Assembly (NCBI GenBank): GCA_902524845.1
Contig: CABZEW010000010.1
Span: 1 to 55,632 of the forward strand
Reading direction: 5' to 3'
Origin: an uncultured Alphaproteobacteria bacterium
GTDB lineage: Bacteria > Pseudomonadota > Alphaproteobacteria > Rhodobacterales > Rhodobacteraceae
Length of the DNA: 55,632 nucleotides
The stretch's first letter is position 1. Each line of letters begins with the position of its first letter. The position numbers were made by a program, and so were the translations under genes. Shown here piece by piece: positions 43,223-51,210 of the stretch. The notes below the pieces were generated by a model that saw nothing but the letters and a program-made list of their open reading frames with translations, did no database searches and was not told where the DNA came from.

Positions 43223-44572
43223 ATGAAACTTGAGAGGGGTGGACCCATACAAACCTTTTATATAGGTAATAAAAAAATGCCTGTAGTTGAAAGAGGTGAA
43301 GGTGTCTATCTATATGATGAAGAAGGTAATAAATACTTCGATGCTTCTTCGGGTCCCATCACCTGTAATATTGGGCATGCAAACCCAAAAGTATTAGAAG
43401 CAATTAAAAATCAATCTGAAAAAGTCTGTTTTGCAAGCCACGCTTTTTTTGAAAATAAGCCCAATAGAGATTTAGCAAAAAATTTAGTAACTTTAACGGG
43501 AGAAAAATACGATCAAGCATTCTTTGTATCCGGGGGCTCTGAGGCGATCGAGGCGTCTTTTAAACTGGCAAGGCAATACGCAATAGTCTGTGGGCAAACG
43601 AAAAAACATAAAATAATAGCAAGAGCACCCAGTTATCATGGATCAACAATGGGAGCATTTTCAGCGTCCGACGATATTGAAATGAAAGAAAATTTTCAAA
43701 GTTTAACAAAAATAGCTATCAAAGTGCCAGCTCCTTTGTCCTACAGAGTTCCCGATAATTTTGATGTATTGTCTTATGCTAGGTTTTGTTTAGATGAGCT
43801 TGAAAGAACTATAATGGAAGAAGACCCTGAGGAAGTATTAGCTTTTATTTTGGAGCCAGTAGGGGGTCTCTCCACAGGGGCGCTTGTTGCGCCTGATTTC
43901 TACTACAAAAACGTTAGAGAGATTTGTGATAAGTATGGAGTATTATTGATCTATGATGAAGTTATGAGTGGTGCTGGACGGACTGGAACGTTTCTTGCGG
44001 CTGACCATTGGGAAGGATCAGATCCAGATTTAGTAATCTTAGCAAAAGGCCTGTGTGCGGGCTATTCTCCATTAGGTGCTTTATTGGCTCCAAATAGAAT
44101 AGTTGAGCCAGTAGTATCGTCCGGCGGATTTTTGCATGGGCATACATATGCCTCTAATCCTTTGTCATGTGCAATAGCAAATGCTGTGCTTAATGAGGTT
44201 ATTGAAAATAATCTTGTAGAAAACGCACGAGTGGTTGGTGACTATTTAAAGGAAGGTTTGGAGAATTTAGCGTCGCAACTGTCAATAATTGGGGATGTTA
44301 GAGGGAGGGGACTGCTTCTTGCGGTGGAGGTGGTACAAGATAAAACAACCAAAGCTATATTCAACACGGATCAAAGGGCTATTTATAGAATAAGTGAAAT
44401 TGGAATAAAAAATGGAATTCTTCTCTATACTCGAAAGACGTCGAGGGGTGAAAATGGAGAGTGGCTAATGATTGCGCCTCCACTTATTTCTACTACAGAT
44501 CACCTCGATGAGTTTTTATCTAAACTTTATGAAACTCTGAAGGATTTTGAAAAGGAGCAGGAGAAAAGATAG
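43223..44572 (+). CDS. Class III PLP aminotransferase
   Basis: About 449 residues, start ATG 43223 with GGTGG upstream (a GTG at 43217 is two codons earlier). The PLP region is GVLLIYDEVMSGAGRTGTF and the Schiff-base lysine sits in LVILAKGLCAGYSPLGALLA. SGGSEAIEASFKLARQY is the phosphate-binding helix. Members transfer amino groups from omega-amino acids, beta-alanine, GABA or polyamines to pyruvate or ketoglutarate. It is monocistronic; the substrate cannot be fixed. Confidence 0.85.
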   Translation: MKLERGGPIQTFYIGNKKMPVVERGEGVYLYDEEGNKYFDASSGPITCNIGHANPKVLEAIKNQSEKVCFASHAFFENKPNRDLAKNLVTLTGEKYDQAFFVSGGSEAIEASFKLARQYAIVCGQTKKHKIIARAPSYHGSTMGAFSASDDIEMKENFQSLTKIAIKVPAPLSYRVPDNFDVLSYARFCLDELERTIMEEDPEEVLAFILEPVGGLSTGALVAPDFYYKNVREICDKYGVLLIYDEVMSGAGRTGTFLAADHWEGSDPDLVILAKGLCAGYSPLGALLAPNRIVEPVVSSGGFLHGHTYASNPLSCAIANAVLNEVIENNLVENARVVGDYLKEGLENLASQLSIIGDVRGRGLLLAVEVVQDKTTKAIFNTDQRAIYRISEIGIKNGILLYTRKTSRGENGEWLMIAPPLISTTDHLDEFLSKLYETLKDFEKEQEKR

Positions 44573-44796
44573 GGGCATTTCAAATAAATGAGGTTACCGC
44601 AGTAAATAGTACGTTTTTTTAAATAAATTCACTTTAGTGTAGGAAAATTCAGAAATTTAGGCAAATCACAAATTGGAAAAATCACTCATTTTTGTTATGA
44701 CTATTAATTATTATCTCTCTAAATAAACTAATTGTCATCGTAATTTTCAAAGTAATTTGTTGCAGAAATTTTTCTTTATAATGGCGAGATAGACAG

Positions 44797-46476
44797 CTAT
44801 TTGTTGGATAGGTTGATCATTGTCGCATAGTGGGTCCGAAATAAACTTTCATATTCAAGGCTAGCAGTATCGTATTCTGAATATTTCACGTTGAGAGCTT
44901 TGCCTATTAATTCATTAACTTGGTCAACTACATATTCGGGAGCTTTAACAATGTCCTCAAAGGATACTGTTAAGCACTTATCAGGCACTTTTAAAGCTAA
45001 TAGTTGACAAATCCTGTAATAAACGTCCAAATAATTTGAAATTTCATTTGCATCAGATGAGTGAATGTTTTCCGTCTTATACTCGGTAGTAAATATTTCC
45101 GGTGAGACATCCTTAAGATCTCTTTTAATAATTACAAAGTAAGTATCGGGTAGCATATCAATAAGGTAATCTGAATAAAATATACTCCCAGGATTAGTGG
45201 AGGTTACCACCTCATAACCTTCTTGACGAAGCTTTCCTGCGCTTTGGGAAAAAAGATTTTCAAAGAGAAATTCATTTGTATCTCCTTTATAACCATTATC
45301 TCTTAAAAGCTCATTATGCTCTATTGTCTCGTATAGCGCCTTAACACATGGGCTTTTGCTAAGGATATGTTCTAACGAAGATTTTCCCGATTTTGATGGA
45401 CCTATTATAAAAAGTTTCGTTAATCCTTTTCCTTCTGATTTTGGAAAGCTGGACATCCATTTTTTAATTCTCATTAGACTGTCAATATTTTTCTTAGCAG
45501 CCACCTTCATTTTATCTTCACTAAGTCCTAGTTTTAATTTGTTGGCTTTACAAAACATACAAAACGATTGGTCTAAAAATCCACGATGTTTGAGAAGATT
45601 TCCTTGGAAAAAAAAGTATTTTATTTGATGTTCTAGTGAATTATCTGAAGTGCCAACTGCTTTTTCACATAAATTAAGAGCATGCGAGTCTACTTGTCCC
45701 ACAGGAAGTTTGACTAAATTTCGTGCTGCATCCATAAAGTTAGGCATCAACGCTATCGCTTTTGTCAAGCTTACTTTAGAGTCCTCTAATCTGCCCAGTT
45801 CTTGAAAAACGACGCCCAAGTTACTATGAGCTTCTGCAAAGTTCGGCATCAATGCTATCGCTTGATTAAAGCTGTTCTCAGCGTCGTTTAACCTTCCTAA
45901 CTCTTTAAGCACATTACCCAAGTTGCAATACGCTTCAGCATAGTCAGGCATCAATGTTATTGCTCTGTTGTAGCTGGACTCAGCCTCTTTTAATCTGCCC
46001 AGCTCTTGCAACGTGATACCCAAGTTGATGTAGGCTTCAGCCAATTCAGGTTTTAACGCTATTGCCTGGATATAGCTGGCTTCAGATTTATCTAATTTTC
46101 CCAGGCCATGAAGCGTAATGCCCAAGTTGCAATACGCTTCAGCATAGTTAGGCATCAACACTATTGCCTGATTGTAGCTGGCTTCAGCCTCTTTTAATCT
46201 TCCTAGTTCTTTGAGTGTGTTACCCAAGTTATTGTGAGCTTCAGCATCGTGAGGAGATAATGCAACTGCTGTTTGATTAGCTTCTACGGCTTCAGTTTTT
46301 CTACCTCTTGCTTCCAATAATACGCCCAAAACTTTCCATGCAAATTGGTGCTTAGGAAAGTCTTGAGTGATTTTTACAGCAAGTTTTTCTGCGTCACTGA
46401 AACGTCTGTTCTGATAGTGCCCTAGAAGGCTATTGATAAGATCTGCGGATGGGCTTCCTCTTTCAGAATTATTCAT
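44797..46476 (-). CDS. TPR protein with C-terminal sulfotransferase domain
   Basis: A 559-residue protein. Residues about 10-250 are consecutive 34-residue tetratricopeptide repeats (for example LGRLKEAEASYNQAIVLMP). A P-loop-like IIGPSKSGKSSL near 353 and a later SFEDIVKAPEYVVDQ match the sulfotransferase fold (PAPS-binding loop and a late conserved helix). Such TPR-sulfotransferases are common in marine alphaproteobacteria, with unknown acceptor (protein or glycan). It overlaps the DUF1289 gene by 8 bases. The repeat DNA is locally self-similar. Confidence 0.8.
   Translation of the reverse strand: MNNSERGSPSADLINSLLGHYQNRRFSDAEKLAVKITQDFPKHQFAWKVLGVLLEARGRKTEAVEANQTAVALSPHDAEAHNNLGNTLKELGRLKEAEASYNQAIVLMPNYAEAYCNLGITLHGLGKLDKSEASYIQAIALKPELAEAYINLGITLQELGRLKEAESSYNRAITLMPDYAEAYCNLGNVLKELGRLNDAENSFNQAIALMPNFAEAHSNLGVVFQELGRLEDSKVSLTKAIALMPNFMDAARNLVKLPVGQVDSHALNLCEKAVGTSDNSLEHQIKYFFFQGNLLKHRGFLDQSFCMFCKANKLKLGLSEDKMKVAAKKNIDSLMRIKKWMSSFPKSEGKGLTKLFIIGPSKSGKSSLEHILSKSPCVKALYETIEHNELLRDNGYKGDTNEFLFENLFSQSAGKLRQEGYEVVTSTNPGSIFYSDYLIDMLPDTYFVIIKRDLKDVSPEIFTTEYKTENIHSSDANEISNYLDVYYRICQLLALKVPDKCLTVSFEDIVKAPEYVVDQVNELIGKALNVKYSEYDTASLEYESLFRTHYATMINLSNK
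45732..46260 (-). repeat. Tandem 102-base repeats encoding tetratricopeptide repeats
   Basis: Five or more near-identical units, each 34 codons, are visible from the recurring words for GRL...EAE and CNLG/INLG. They could recombine and vary in number between strains. Confidence 0.7.
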
Positions 46477-46666
46477 TTGGGGAATTTGTCTTTAACCTTT
46501 CCATGATCACTTCTCTTTGACTGTCGCTCATGATTACCCATTCGCGGATCTCATCTTGAGTTCTTCCACATCCTATACAAGCTCCATTCTCCAGTTTGCA
46601 GATTTTAACACAGGGGCTTTTGAGATCTTCCCACCGAATTCTATTTCTCTGTCCTCTTCTCATCAT
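46469..46666 (-). CDS. DUF1289 family protein
   Basis: A 65-residue protein with four cysteines in SPCVKICKL...CIGCGRTQDEI, the typical Cys pattern of DUF1289, possibly binding a metal or Fe-S cluster. The start at 46666 encodes the arginine-rich MMRRGQRNRIRWEDL. It is between the threonine aldolase and TPR-sulfotransferase genes. A second DUF1289 gene lies at 52.9 kb. Confidence 0.85.
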   Translation of the reverse strand: MMRRGQRNRIRWEDLKSPCVKICKLENGACIGCGRTQDEIREWVIMSDSQREVIMERLKTNSPNE

Positions 46667-46686
46667 AAAAATTAGATCTGATTATT

Positions 46687-47724
46687 TTATTTATAGAAGG
46701 TCTTAAAGCCATTGATCGCTTTTTCAAGACTATCGTCGGAAATATCACGATGTAAGACCATTCGAATAGATGGTTTTTGATCACCTATTTTAACGCTATA
46801 TTTTTCCAAATGCGATCGGAGTTTTTCGGTTTGACCGTCTAAAGGTGTGAAAAACACCATGTTTGTTCCGCTTTCTACATGCCCAATATCCATTCCTCGA
46901 AGCTCTTTAGCGAAATACTCGGCTCGTTTATGATCTTCAGCAAGACTTGATATGTTGTAGTCTAAAGCGTAATGCCCAGCCGCGGCCACAACACCAACTT
47001 GCCTCATTGATCCACCAAGAATTTTTCTGTTTCTTCTTGCTTTTCGAATAAATTTTGATGAACCGACTAGTACAGTACCAAGTGGTGTTCCAAGTCCTTT
47101 TGACAAGCATATGGATACACTGTCTGCACAATTTGCCAATTCTTCAGGTTTGCAGCTTAATGCTGTCACTGCATTAAAAAAACGTGCGCCATCAAGATGA
47201 ATGCTTAGATTGTTTTTCCTTGCTATATAAGAAACATCTTGCATCTTTTTTAATGATATAGCTTTGCCACCGACGGTATTTTCTAGGCACAGTAATCGAC
47301 TAGATGCATGATGGGGATCGTCCTCTTTAATAGCTTTTTCAACCGACGACGGTGAGATGGATCCATCTTTTCCCGTTTCAACAGGCCATAATGATATTCC
47401 AGCTAATACAGAAGCCCCAGATGCCTCGTCCCAGTACACGTGGTAATTTTTTCCAACTATTATTTCTTCACCCCTTCCGCAATGTGCCATAACAGCTGAC
47501 AAATTGCTTTGGGTTCCAGAAGGGAAAAAGACGCCTTCTTCTTTTCCCAAAAGTGACGCTAGTCGCTTTTCTAGTAGATTGACAGTTGGATCTTCACCAT
47601 AGACGTCGTCTCCTACGATAGCAGTAGCCATTGCCGTTCTCATTCCTTCATCAGGAGAAGTAAATGTATCGCTTCTAAGATCACATTCCCATGCTTGATT
47701 TCTTATCGAATTATGCTTGTTCAA
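46687..47724 (-). CDS. ltaE: Low-specificity L-threonine aldolase
   Basis: A 345-residue fold-type I PLP enzyme that splits L-threonine or allo-threonine to glycine and acetaldehyde. DLRSDTFTSPDEGMRTAM and GDDVYGEDPTVNLLE are the classic N-terminal motifs; SICLSKGLGTPLGTVL holds the PLP lysine. The C-terminus is complete. It follows the GFA-family gene after 21 bases. The gene symbol is family-based. Confidence 0.85.
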   Translation of the reverse strand: MNKHNSIRNQAWECDLRSDTFTSPDEGMRTAMATAIVGDDVYGEDPTVNLLEKRLASLLGKEEGVFFPSGTQSNLSAVMAHCGRGEEIIVGKNYHVYWDEASGASVLAGISLWPVETGKDGSISPSSVEKAIKEDDPHHASSRLLCLENTVGGKAISLKKMQDVSYIARKNNLSIHLDGARFFNAVTALSCKPEELANCADSVSICLSKGLGTPLGTVLVGSSKFIRKARRNRKILGGSMRQVGVVAAAGHYALDYNISSLAEDHKRAEYFAKELRGMDIGHVESGTNMVFFTPLDGQTEKLRSHLEKYSVKIGDQKPSIRMVLHRDISDDSLEKAINGFKTFYK

Positions 47725-47745
47725 CTGTAAACCCCTTCACTCACA

Positions 47746-48129
47746 TCATAAATCACGAGGATGATTTGCACCATCAAAGTTTTCTATATCTCCCTTATAA
47801 TTTGCGATATTGAAATCATCAATGCAAGCTACATTTATACAAATCTTATCTGGGTTATTTCTACTTTTATGATGAGTATGAGTGCCACAGATTATGCAAA
47901 AGAAATGCGGAGCTTCAGTGGTATTAAAGATATATTCCGTAACAGACTCAAATCCTTCGACTACAGTTACATTTTCCTGAGATACACAAATCATCCCGAA
48001 GCCCTTACTTTTACTGCATATCGAGCAATTACATCTTACAATCTCTAACAGGCGATTCTCGAGATCGATGTCTAACCTTATTGAGCCCCAGTGGCAGGAG
48101 GCGTGCCGTTTTGTTAAGTTTACAACCAT
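47746..48129 (-). CDS. GFA family (glutathione-dependent formaldehyde-activating-like) protein
   Basis: A 127-residue zinc-binding protein. Cysteines are arranged as ASCHWGSIRL, RCNCSICSKSKGFG and FFCIICGTHTHH, the metal-binding pattern of GFA/CENP-V proteins. Glutathione-formaldehyde chemistry has been proposed for one member, but most members have no known function. It is the first gene of the ltaE-DUF1289-TPR operon. Confidence 0.85.
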   Translation of the reverse strand: MVVNLTKRHASCHWGSIRLDIDLENRLLEIVRCNCSICSKSKGFGMICVSQENVTVVEGFESVTEYIFNTTEAPHFFCIICGTHTHHKSRNNPDKICINVACIDDFNIANYKGDIENFDGANHPRDL

Positions 48130-48292
48130 TATTTCTCTAGATCTTAATATAAGTTAGGCGATGGTTAGACGTAATTATCAATGAGTACATCTTTATCAAT
48201 CTAAATATCTATTTTACAACAGCCTACCACTATCTTAAACAGCCCATAGATTACTATTTTCATATTACTTAACTTTGTCTCAGACATTGGTC

Positions 48293-48757
48293 TTATTTTA
48301 GTATGTTACGGATTAAATCTTCAAGACGCTTGGAATAGATCAAGCGCTCCTCTTTTGTCATATTTTCAATTTGTGTTATCAGAACTACCCGTGCCGAGCT
48401 TGGTCTTGATTTTGAGTATTTTGCTTGCTGATCTAATAAATCTTCAAAGGCCTTCCTGTCAAAAGGGTGCTTCCTTAGAATTTTCACTGCGGAGCTATAG
48501 CTTGAGCGCTCTTTAGCTCTGATTATTTTTCGACTATCTTTGTCTTTAAACAGCTCCTGTCTTAATGCTTTTTTGTCCTCAAAGTTCAGTGCTCGCATGT
48601 AAAGATAACCGGAGGCGCGATGTTTTACCATCGGTCCTTTGCCTACTCGTAACATCGCTCCGCCTAACGCGCCGATTATTAGAAGGTTTAAGGCAAGAGA
48701 TATACCAAATAGGATTTTCCAAAGATTTCTTGGTTTTAAATCTGTTGAAGCTGACAT
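48293..48757 (-). CDS. CpxP/heavy-metal-sensor-like periplasmic protein
   Basis: A 154-residue protein with an N-terminal membrane anchor (about 14-35, KILFGISLALNLLIIGALGGA) and a helical domain behind it, of the periplasmic heavy-metal sensor type, with MRALNFEDKKALRQEL and late ENMTKEERLIYSKRLEDL. Its ATG overlaps the previous stop by one base (TAATG). It is probably coupled to the ECF sigma factor and controls its activity in the envelope. Confidence 0.75.
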   Translation of the reverse strand: MSASTDLKPRNLWKILFGISLALNLLIIGALGGAMLRVGKGPMVKHRASGYLYMRALNFEDKKALRQELFKDKDSRKIIRAKERSSYSSAVKILRKHPFDRKAFEDLLDQQAKYSKSRPSSARVVLITQIENMTKEERLIYSKRLEDLIRNILK

Positions 48758-49125
48758 TAGATATCCTCAAAAAGTTCGTTCATTTCAAAAAATGAACCTG
48801 TAAAGTTTATTTCTTCAAAAATATTAATATTTAAAATACTTGCTAAAGGTTCGGACCAATTTGGTGAATAAAACCCAATACAAGCACCTACCATAAGGGA
48901 TGCCGCAAAGCCAACAGTTGACGGAACCCCACCTAGATTCTTCAAAAAGTTCAGTGTATTGTTGAACCAAGATAAATTTCGAGGCAGATAGAGATTGCCA
49001 TGTATTTTTTCTGCATCTCTTAGAATGCGTGCCTTTAAATATGAATTAACTCTAGGGGAAGCACTTCTAGCTGCTTTGAAGAACTCAGAAAGTTCGTCTT
49101 TGGAGTTGCGCTTATCTTTACCCAT
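48757..49125 (-). CDS. Membrane protein of the ECF module, probable anti-sigma-like
   Basis: A 122-residue protein without clear family. Residues about 75-92 form one membrane span (VGFAASLMVGACIGFYSP), with a charged N-terminal cytoplasmic portion (KDELSEFFKAARSASPR). It sits between the sigma factor (8-base overlap) and the CpxP-like gene (one-base overlap), the position anti-sigma factors usually occupy. There is no recognizable zinc-binding HxxxCxxC. The anti-sigma role is inference from context. Confidence 0.6.
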   Translation of the reverse strand: MGKDKRNSKDELSEFFKAARSASPRVNSYLKARILRDAEKIHGNLYLPRNLSWFNNTLNFLKNLGGVPSTVGFAASLMVGACIGFYSPNWSEPLASILNINIFEEINFTGSFFEMNELFEDI

Positions 49126-49696
49126 GACTATATCCTAATTCTGATTTGTGACTTTGCAAAATTTTTGTTAATTTGCGTTTTCCTCGTGCTGTGAGACTTT
49201 CAACCGCTTCAACACTTAATTCCATAATCTCTGCAATTTGTGGATTTGTTAGCTCATCAATATGCCTTAACTGCACTGCTAGACGCTGACTTTCTGGCAA
49301 AATGGATATTGCAGTGTAAAGAGCTTTTTGACGAAGCTCATCTTCAATCTTAGAACTGGGGGATTGGGGCTCATTAGTCGGTTCTCCTTTACTAAGCATC
49401 CCTTCTAGGGTCGCGCGTCGATATCGATCTTTACACAAGTTACTGACTACACGATAGAGCCAAGTGGAAACTTGTGCCTTATCTTGTTTCCAACTTGGCG
49501 CAATTTTCCATAATTTTAAAAAAGCCTCCTGGGTAACATCTTCAGCATCTGCTATATTTCCTAACCTATAATAAGCGTGTGCGTGAATTTTTGGCATTAG
49601 TTGTTCCGTGAGTTGCTGGGCCGCCCCGTGATCTCCCTTTGCGAAAGCGGCTAATAAAGCATGATCGGTGTATTTTTTTTGCAAGCCCCTAAACAT
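49118..49696 (-). CDS. ECF-family RNA polymerase sigma factor
   Basis: A 192-residue sigma factor. Region 2 is visible as IADAEDVTQEAFLKLWK and KAQVSTWLYRVVSNLCKDRYRR, region 4 as LPESQRLAVQLRHIDELTNPQIAEIMELSVEAVES. The start ATG 49696 is at the head of a three-gene unit. Related modules in alphaproteobacteria pair the sigma with a membrane partner and a metal-sensing periplasmic protein. The inducing signal is unknown. Confidence 0.9.
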   Translation of the reverse strand: MFRGLQKKYTDHALLAAFAKGDHGAAQQLTEQLMPKIHAHAYYRLGNIADAEDVTQEAFLKLWKIAPSWKQDKAQVSTWLYRVVSNLCKDRYRRATLEGMLSKGEPTNEPQSPSSKIEDELRQKALYTAISILPESQRLAVQLRHIDELTNPQIAEIMELSVEAVESLTARGKRKLTKILQSHKSELGYSHG

Positions 49697-49753
49697 TTAA
49701 TTGTTCCAATTGGTCCTACATTAAAGTGATACACATATTTGTATAAACAGCAC

Positions 49754-50197
49754 CTATCTTTTAAACATATTTTTTTTTCTTAATTGGGATTCCTCTTTAC
49801 TGATAAATCCATCAAGATCTTTATCCAAGCGATAAAACATTCTGCTTAGTTTCCACCGCTGACTTTTTTTAAGTTCTGTAAAACTTAGGCTGCCGTCGCC
49901 GTCAGCGTCCAGTTTTTTTATCATTTGTTTAGCAAAAAGATCTGTTTGTTTGGCGTGCTGTTGCATTAGCTCTTGAGCGCTCACCATTTTGTCACCATTA
50001 AGGTCCATCGACTGAACCATTGAGTCTCTTTTTGTTTTTATCTCCTCTATCGATAGCTTTCCATCATTATTGATATCCAAATTTTCAAAGGATAAAGTTC
50101 CAAGAAATTTCATGTTGCCATGGTTTTTTGCTGCTGCTGTATTCCCAATCGAAAGCGCTAATAATAAGGCAACTGAATATTTAAGTTTTTTTGACAT
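49754..50197 (-). CDS. Secreted four-EF-hand calcium-binding protein
   Basis: A 147-residue protein with a clear signal peptide (KKLKYSVALLLALSIGNTAAA). Four EF-hand loops follow: LDINNDGKLSIEE, MDLNGDKMVSAQE, LDADGDGSLSFTE and LDKDLDGFISKEE, with Asp at most ligand positions. It likely binds calcium in the periplasm. It lies 57 bases upstream of the ECF sigma gene on the same strand, possibly as part of the same regulon. The start ATG 50197 has AAGGAG upstream. Confidence 0.9.
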   Translation of the reverse strand: MSKKLKYSVALLLALSIGNTAAAKNHGNMKFLGTLSFENLDINNDGKLSIEEIKTKRDSMVQSMDLNGDKMVSAQELMQQHAKQTDLFAKQMIKKLDADGDGSLSFTELKKSQRWKLSRMFYRLDKDLDGFISKEESQLRKKNMFKR

Positions 50198-50290
50198 TTT
50201 ATAACTCCTTTATACGGTTTGAATTGCCAACATTTTTGTTGACGATGTCTGTTAAACGTATGAGAAGGAAAATTCCGTCACAAATTTCTT
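50198..50290 (-). promoter_or_regulatory. Possible promoter region of the EF-hand gene
   Basis: On the minus strand, GGAAT and CGTT occur with about 13 bases between them upstream of the start, an ECF-like pairing but shorter than the usual 16-18. CAAC-AAAAA-TGTTG also forms a small hairpin. Weak evidence. Confidence 0.25.
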
Positions 50291-50385
50291 AAAAATTTTT
50301 AAAATGCCATATGCTCAGACCGAAAGAAAGAGGATTGACGGGTCATTGATCTACTCAAAACCTCTATCTTGTAGTACAGAAAATT

Positions 50386-51093
50386 TCAATTTTTTATTTT
50401 TGGTTTTCTCCAACCAAGAGTTTGAGCCTCTTTTTCAGAACAAAACCATTTTTCACCCTTGGAAGGAGAGATTTTCGTTTTTAAATAATTTTTAGATTTA
50501 GGAAGGTGATAGATTTTTTCTCCGTTCGAGGAAATATTTCCTTTGATATGACAACCAACTTTTTTAGCTTCTCTAATACGTACTCCCAGCCGCCACTTCC
50601 ATGGTTCCACAAAGTCTCCCTGCCAAACGCCAATTTTTCTTTTTGATGCTAACTTTTCATTTGGAATGTAATCTCTCGAATATTCTCTGTACGCTAAAGC
50701 CCAGCCATTTTCTACCAAAATGCTGTTGATGTTTTTATCTCCAATGTAGCAAACACCTATTGACCGACCATAGCGATCTTTCGAAAATATATCACAATGC
50801 AATGATGGTATAGAGACTCCCTCTAATAGCTTCTTTAAATATTCAGTTGCTCGTTTTCCACATGGCCAAGATTTCATATTAACATAACAATATTGTTCTG
50901 ATTCAGGCGCATCAATTCCATGAAGACGAATTTTTTCTTTGTTTAAGATAATAGTATCAGCATCAACAACTTTTATTTGACCCAAAGCTACAGTTATCAA
51001 AAAAAAATAGGTTAGGATACCAGTTGCGGTAACACTAAGCGAAATAAATGCCCAGCTTTTGCTACCATACTTTTTAGTTTTATCCTCTCTCAA
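50386..51093 (-). CDS. Membrane-anchored thermonuclease-family (SNase) protein
   Basis: A 235-residue protein with an N-terminal membrane segment (about 15-38, FISLSVTATGILTYFFLIT) and an SNase domain. Active-site parts are IRLHGIDAPESEQ (Arg, Asp) and DRYGRSIGVCYIG (Arg). NSILVENGWALAYREYS is the following conserved helix. The C-terminal 50 residues resemble an additional domain (GCHIKGNISSNGEKIYHLP, CSEKEAQTLGWR), seen after some SNase proteins. It would degrade nucleic acid at the outer face of the membrane. Confidence 0.85.
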   Translation of the reverse strand: MREDKTKKYGSKSWAFISLSVTATGILTYFFLITVALGQIKVVDADTIILNKEKIRLHGIDAPESEQYCYVNMKSWPCGKRATEYLKKLLEGVSIPSLHCDIFSKDRYGRSIGVCYIGDKNINSILVENGWALAYREYSRDYIPNEKLASKRKIGVWQGDFVEPWKWRLGVRIREAKKVGCHIKGNISSNGEKIYHLPKSKNYLKTKISPSKGEKWFCSEKEAQTLGWRKPKIKN

Positions 51094-51141
51094 AAAACCA
51101 CCTTATTGAATTTGTAAATTCATAATGACAGATACCTAAAT

Positions 51142-51166
51142 TTTTTAGAATTTATTATTCTAAAAA
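51142..51166. promoter_or_regulatory. Perfect 10-bp inverted repeat, likely operator
   Basis: TTTTTAGAAT (51142-51151) and ATTCTAAAAA (51157-51166) are exact reverse complements separated by five bases. The right arm directly abuts a TATAAT at 51167-51172 and the left arm covers the -35 position (TTTAGA, 51144-51149, 17-base spacer) for the gene starting at 51211. A DNA-binding dimer here would block that promoter. It also lies 49 bases upstream of the divergent nuclease gene. Confidence 0.6.
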
Positions 51167-51172
51167 TATAAT
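51144..51172 (+). promoter_or_regulatory. Promoter of the ThDP decarboxylase gene
   Basis: TTTAGA at 51144-51149, a 17-base spacer and TATAAT at 51167-51172; transcription would start about 30 bases before ATG 51211. GGAG at about 51196 is an acceptable but slightly distant ribosome-binding site. Confidence 0.5.
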
Positions 51173-51210
51173 CTACTCTATTTTTAGTACGATATGGAGC
51201 AAGATGATTT

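Noticed and set aside
44697-44740. Imperfect inverted repeat ATGAC...GTCAT in the gap after the aminotransferase gene
   Set aside because: The loop is large, several pairs are missing and it is AT-only, so it is probably chance.
48130-48292. Small RNA or extra gene in the gap after the ECF module
   Set aside because: No open frame with a ribosome-binding site and no strong stem was seen.
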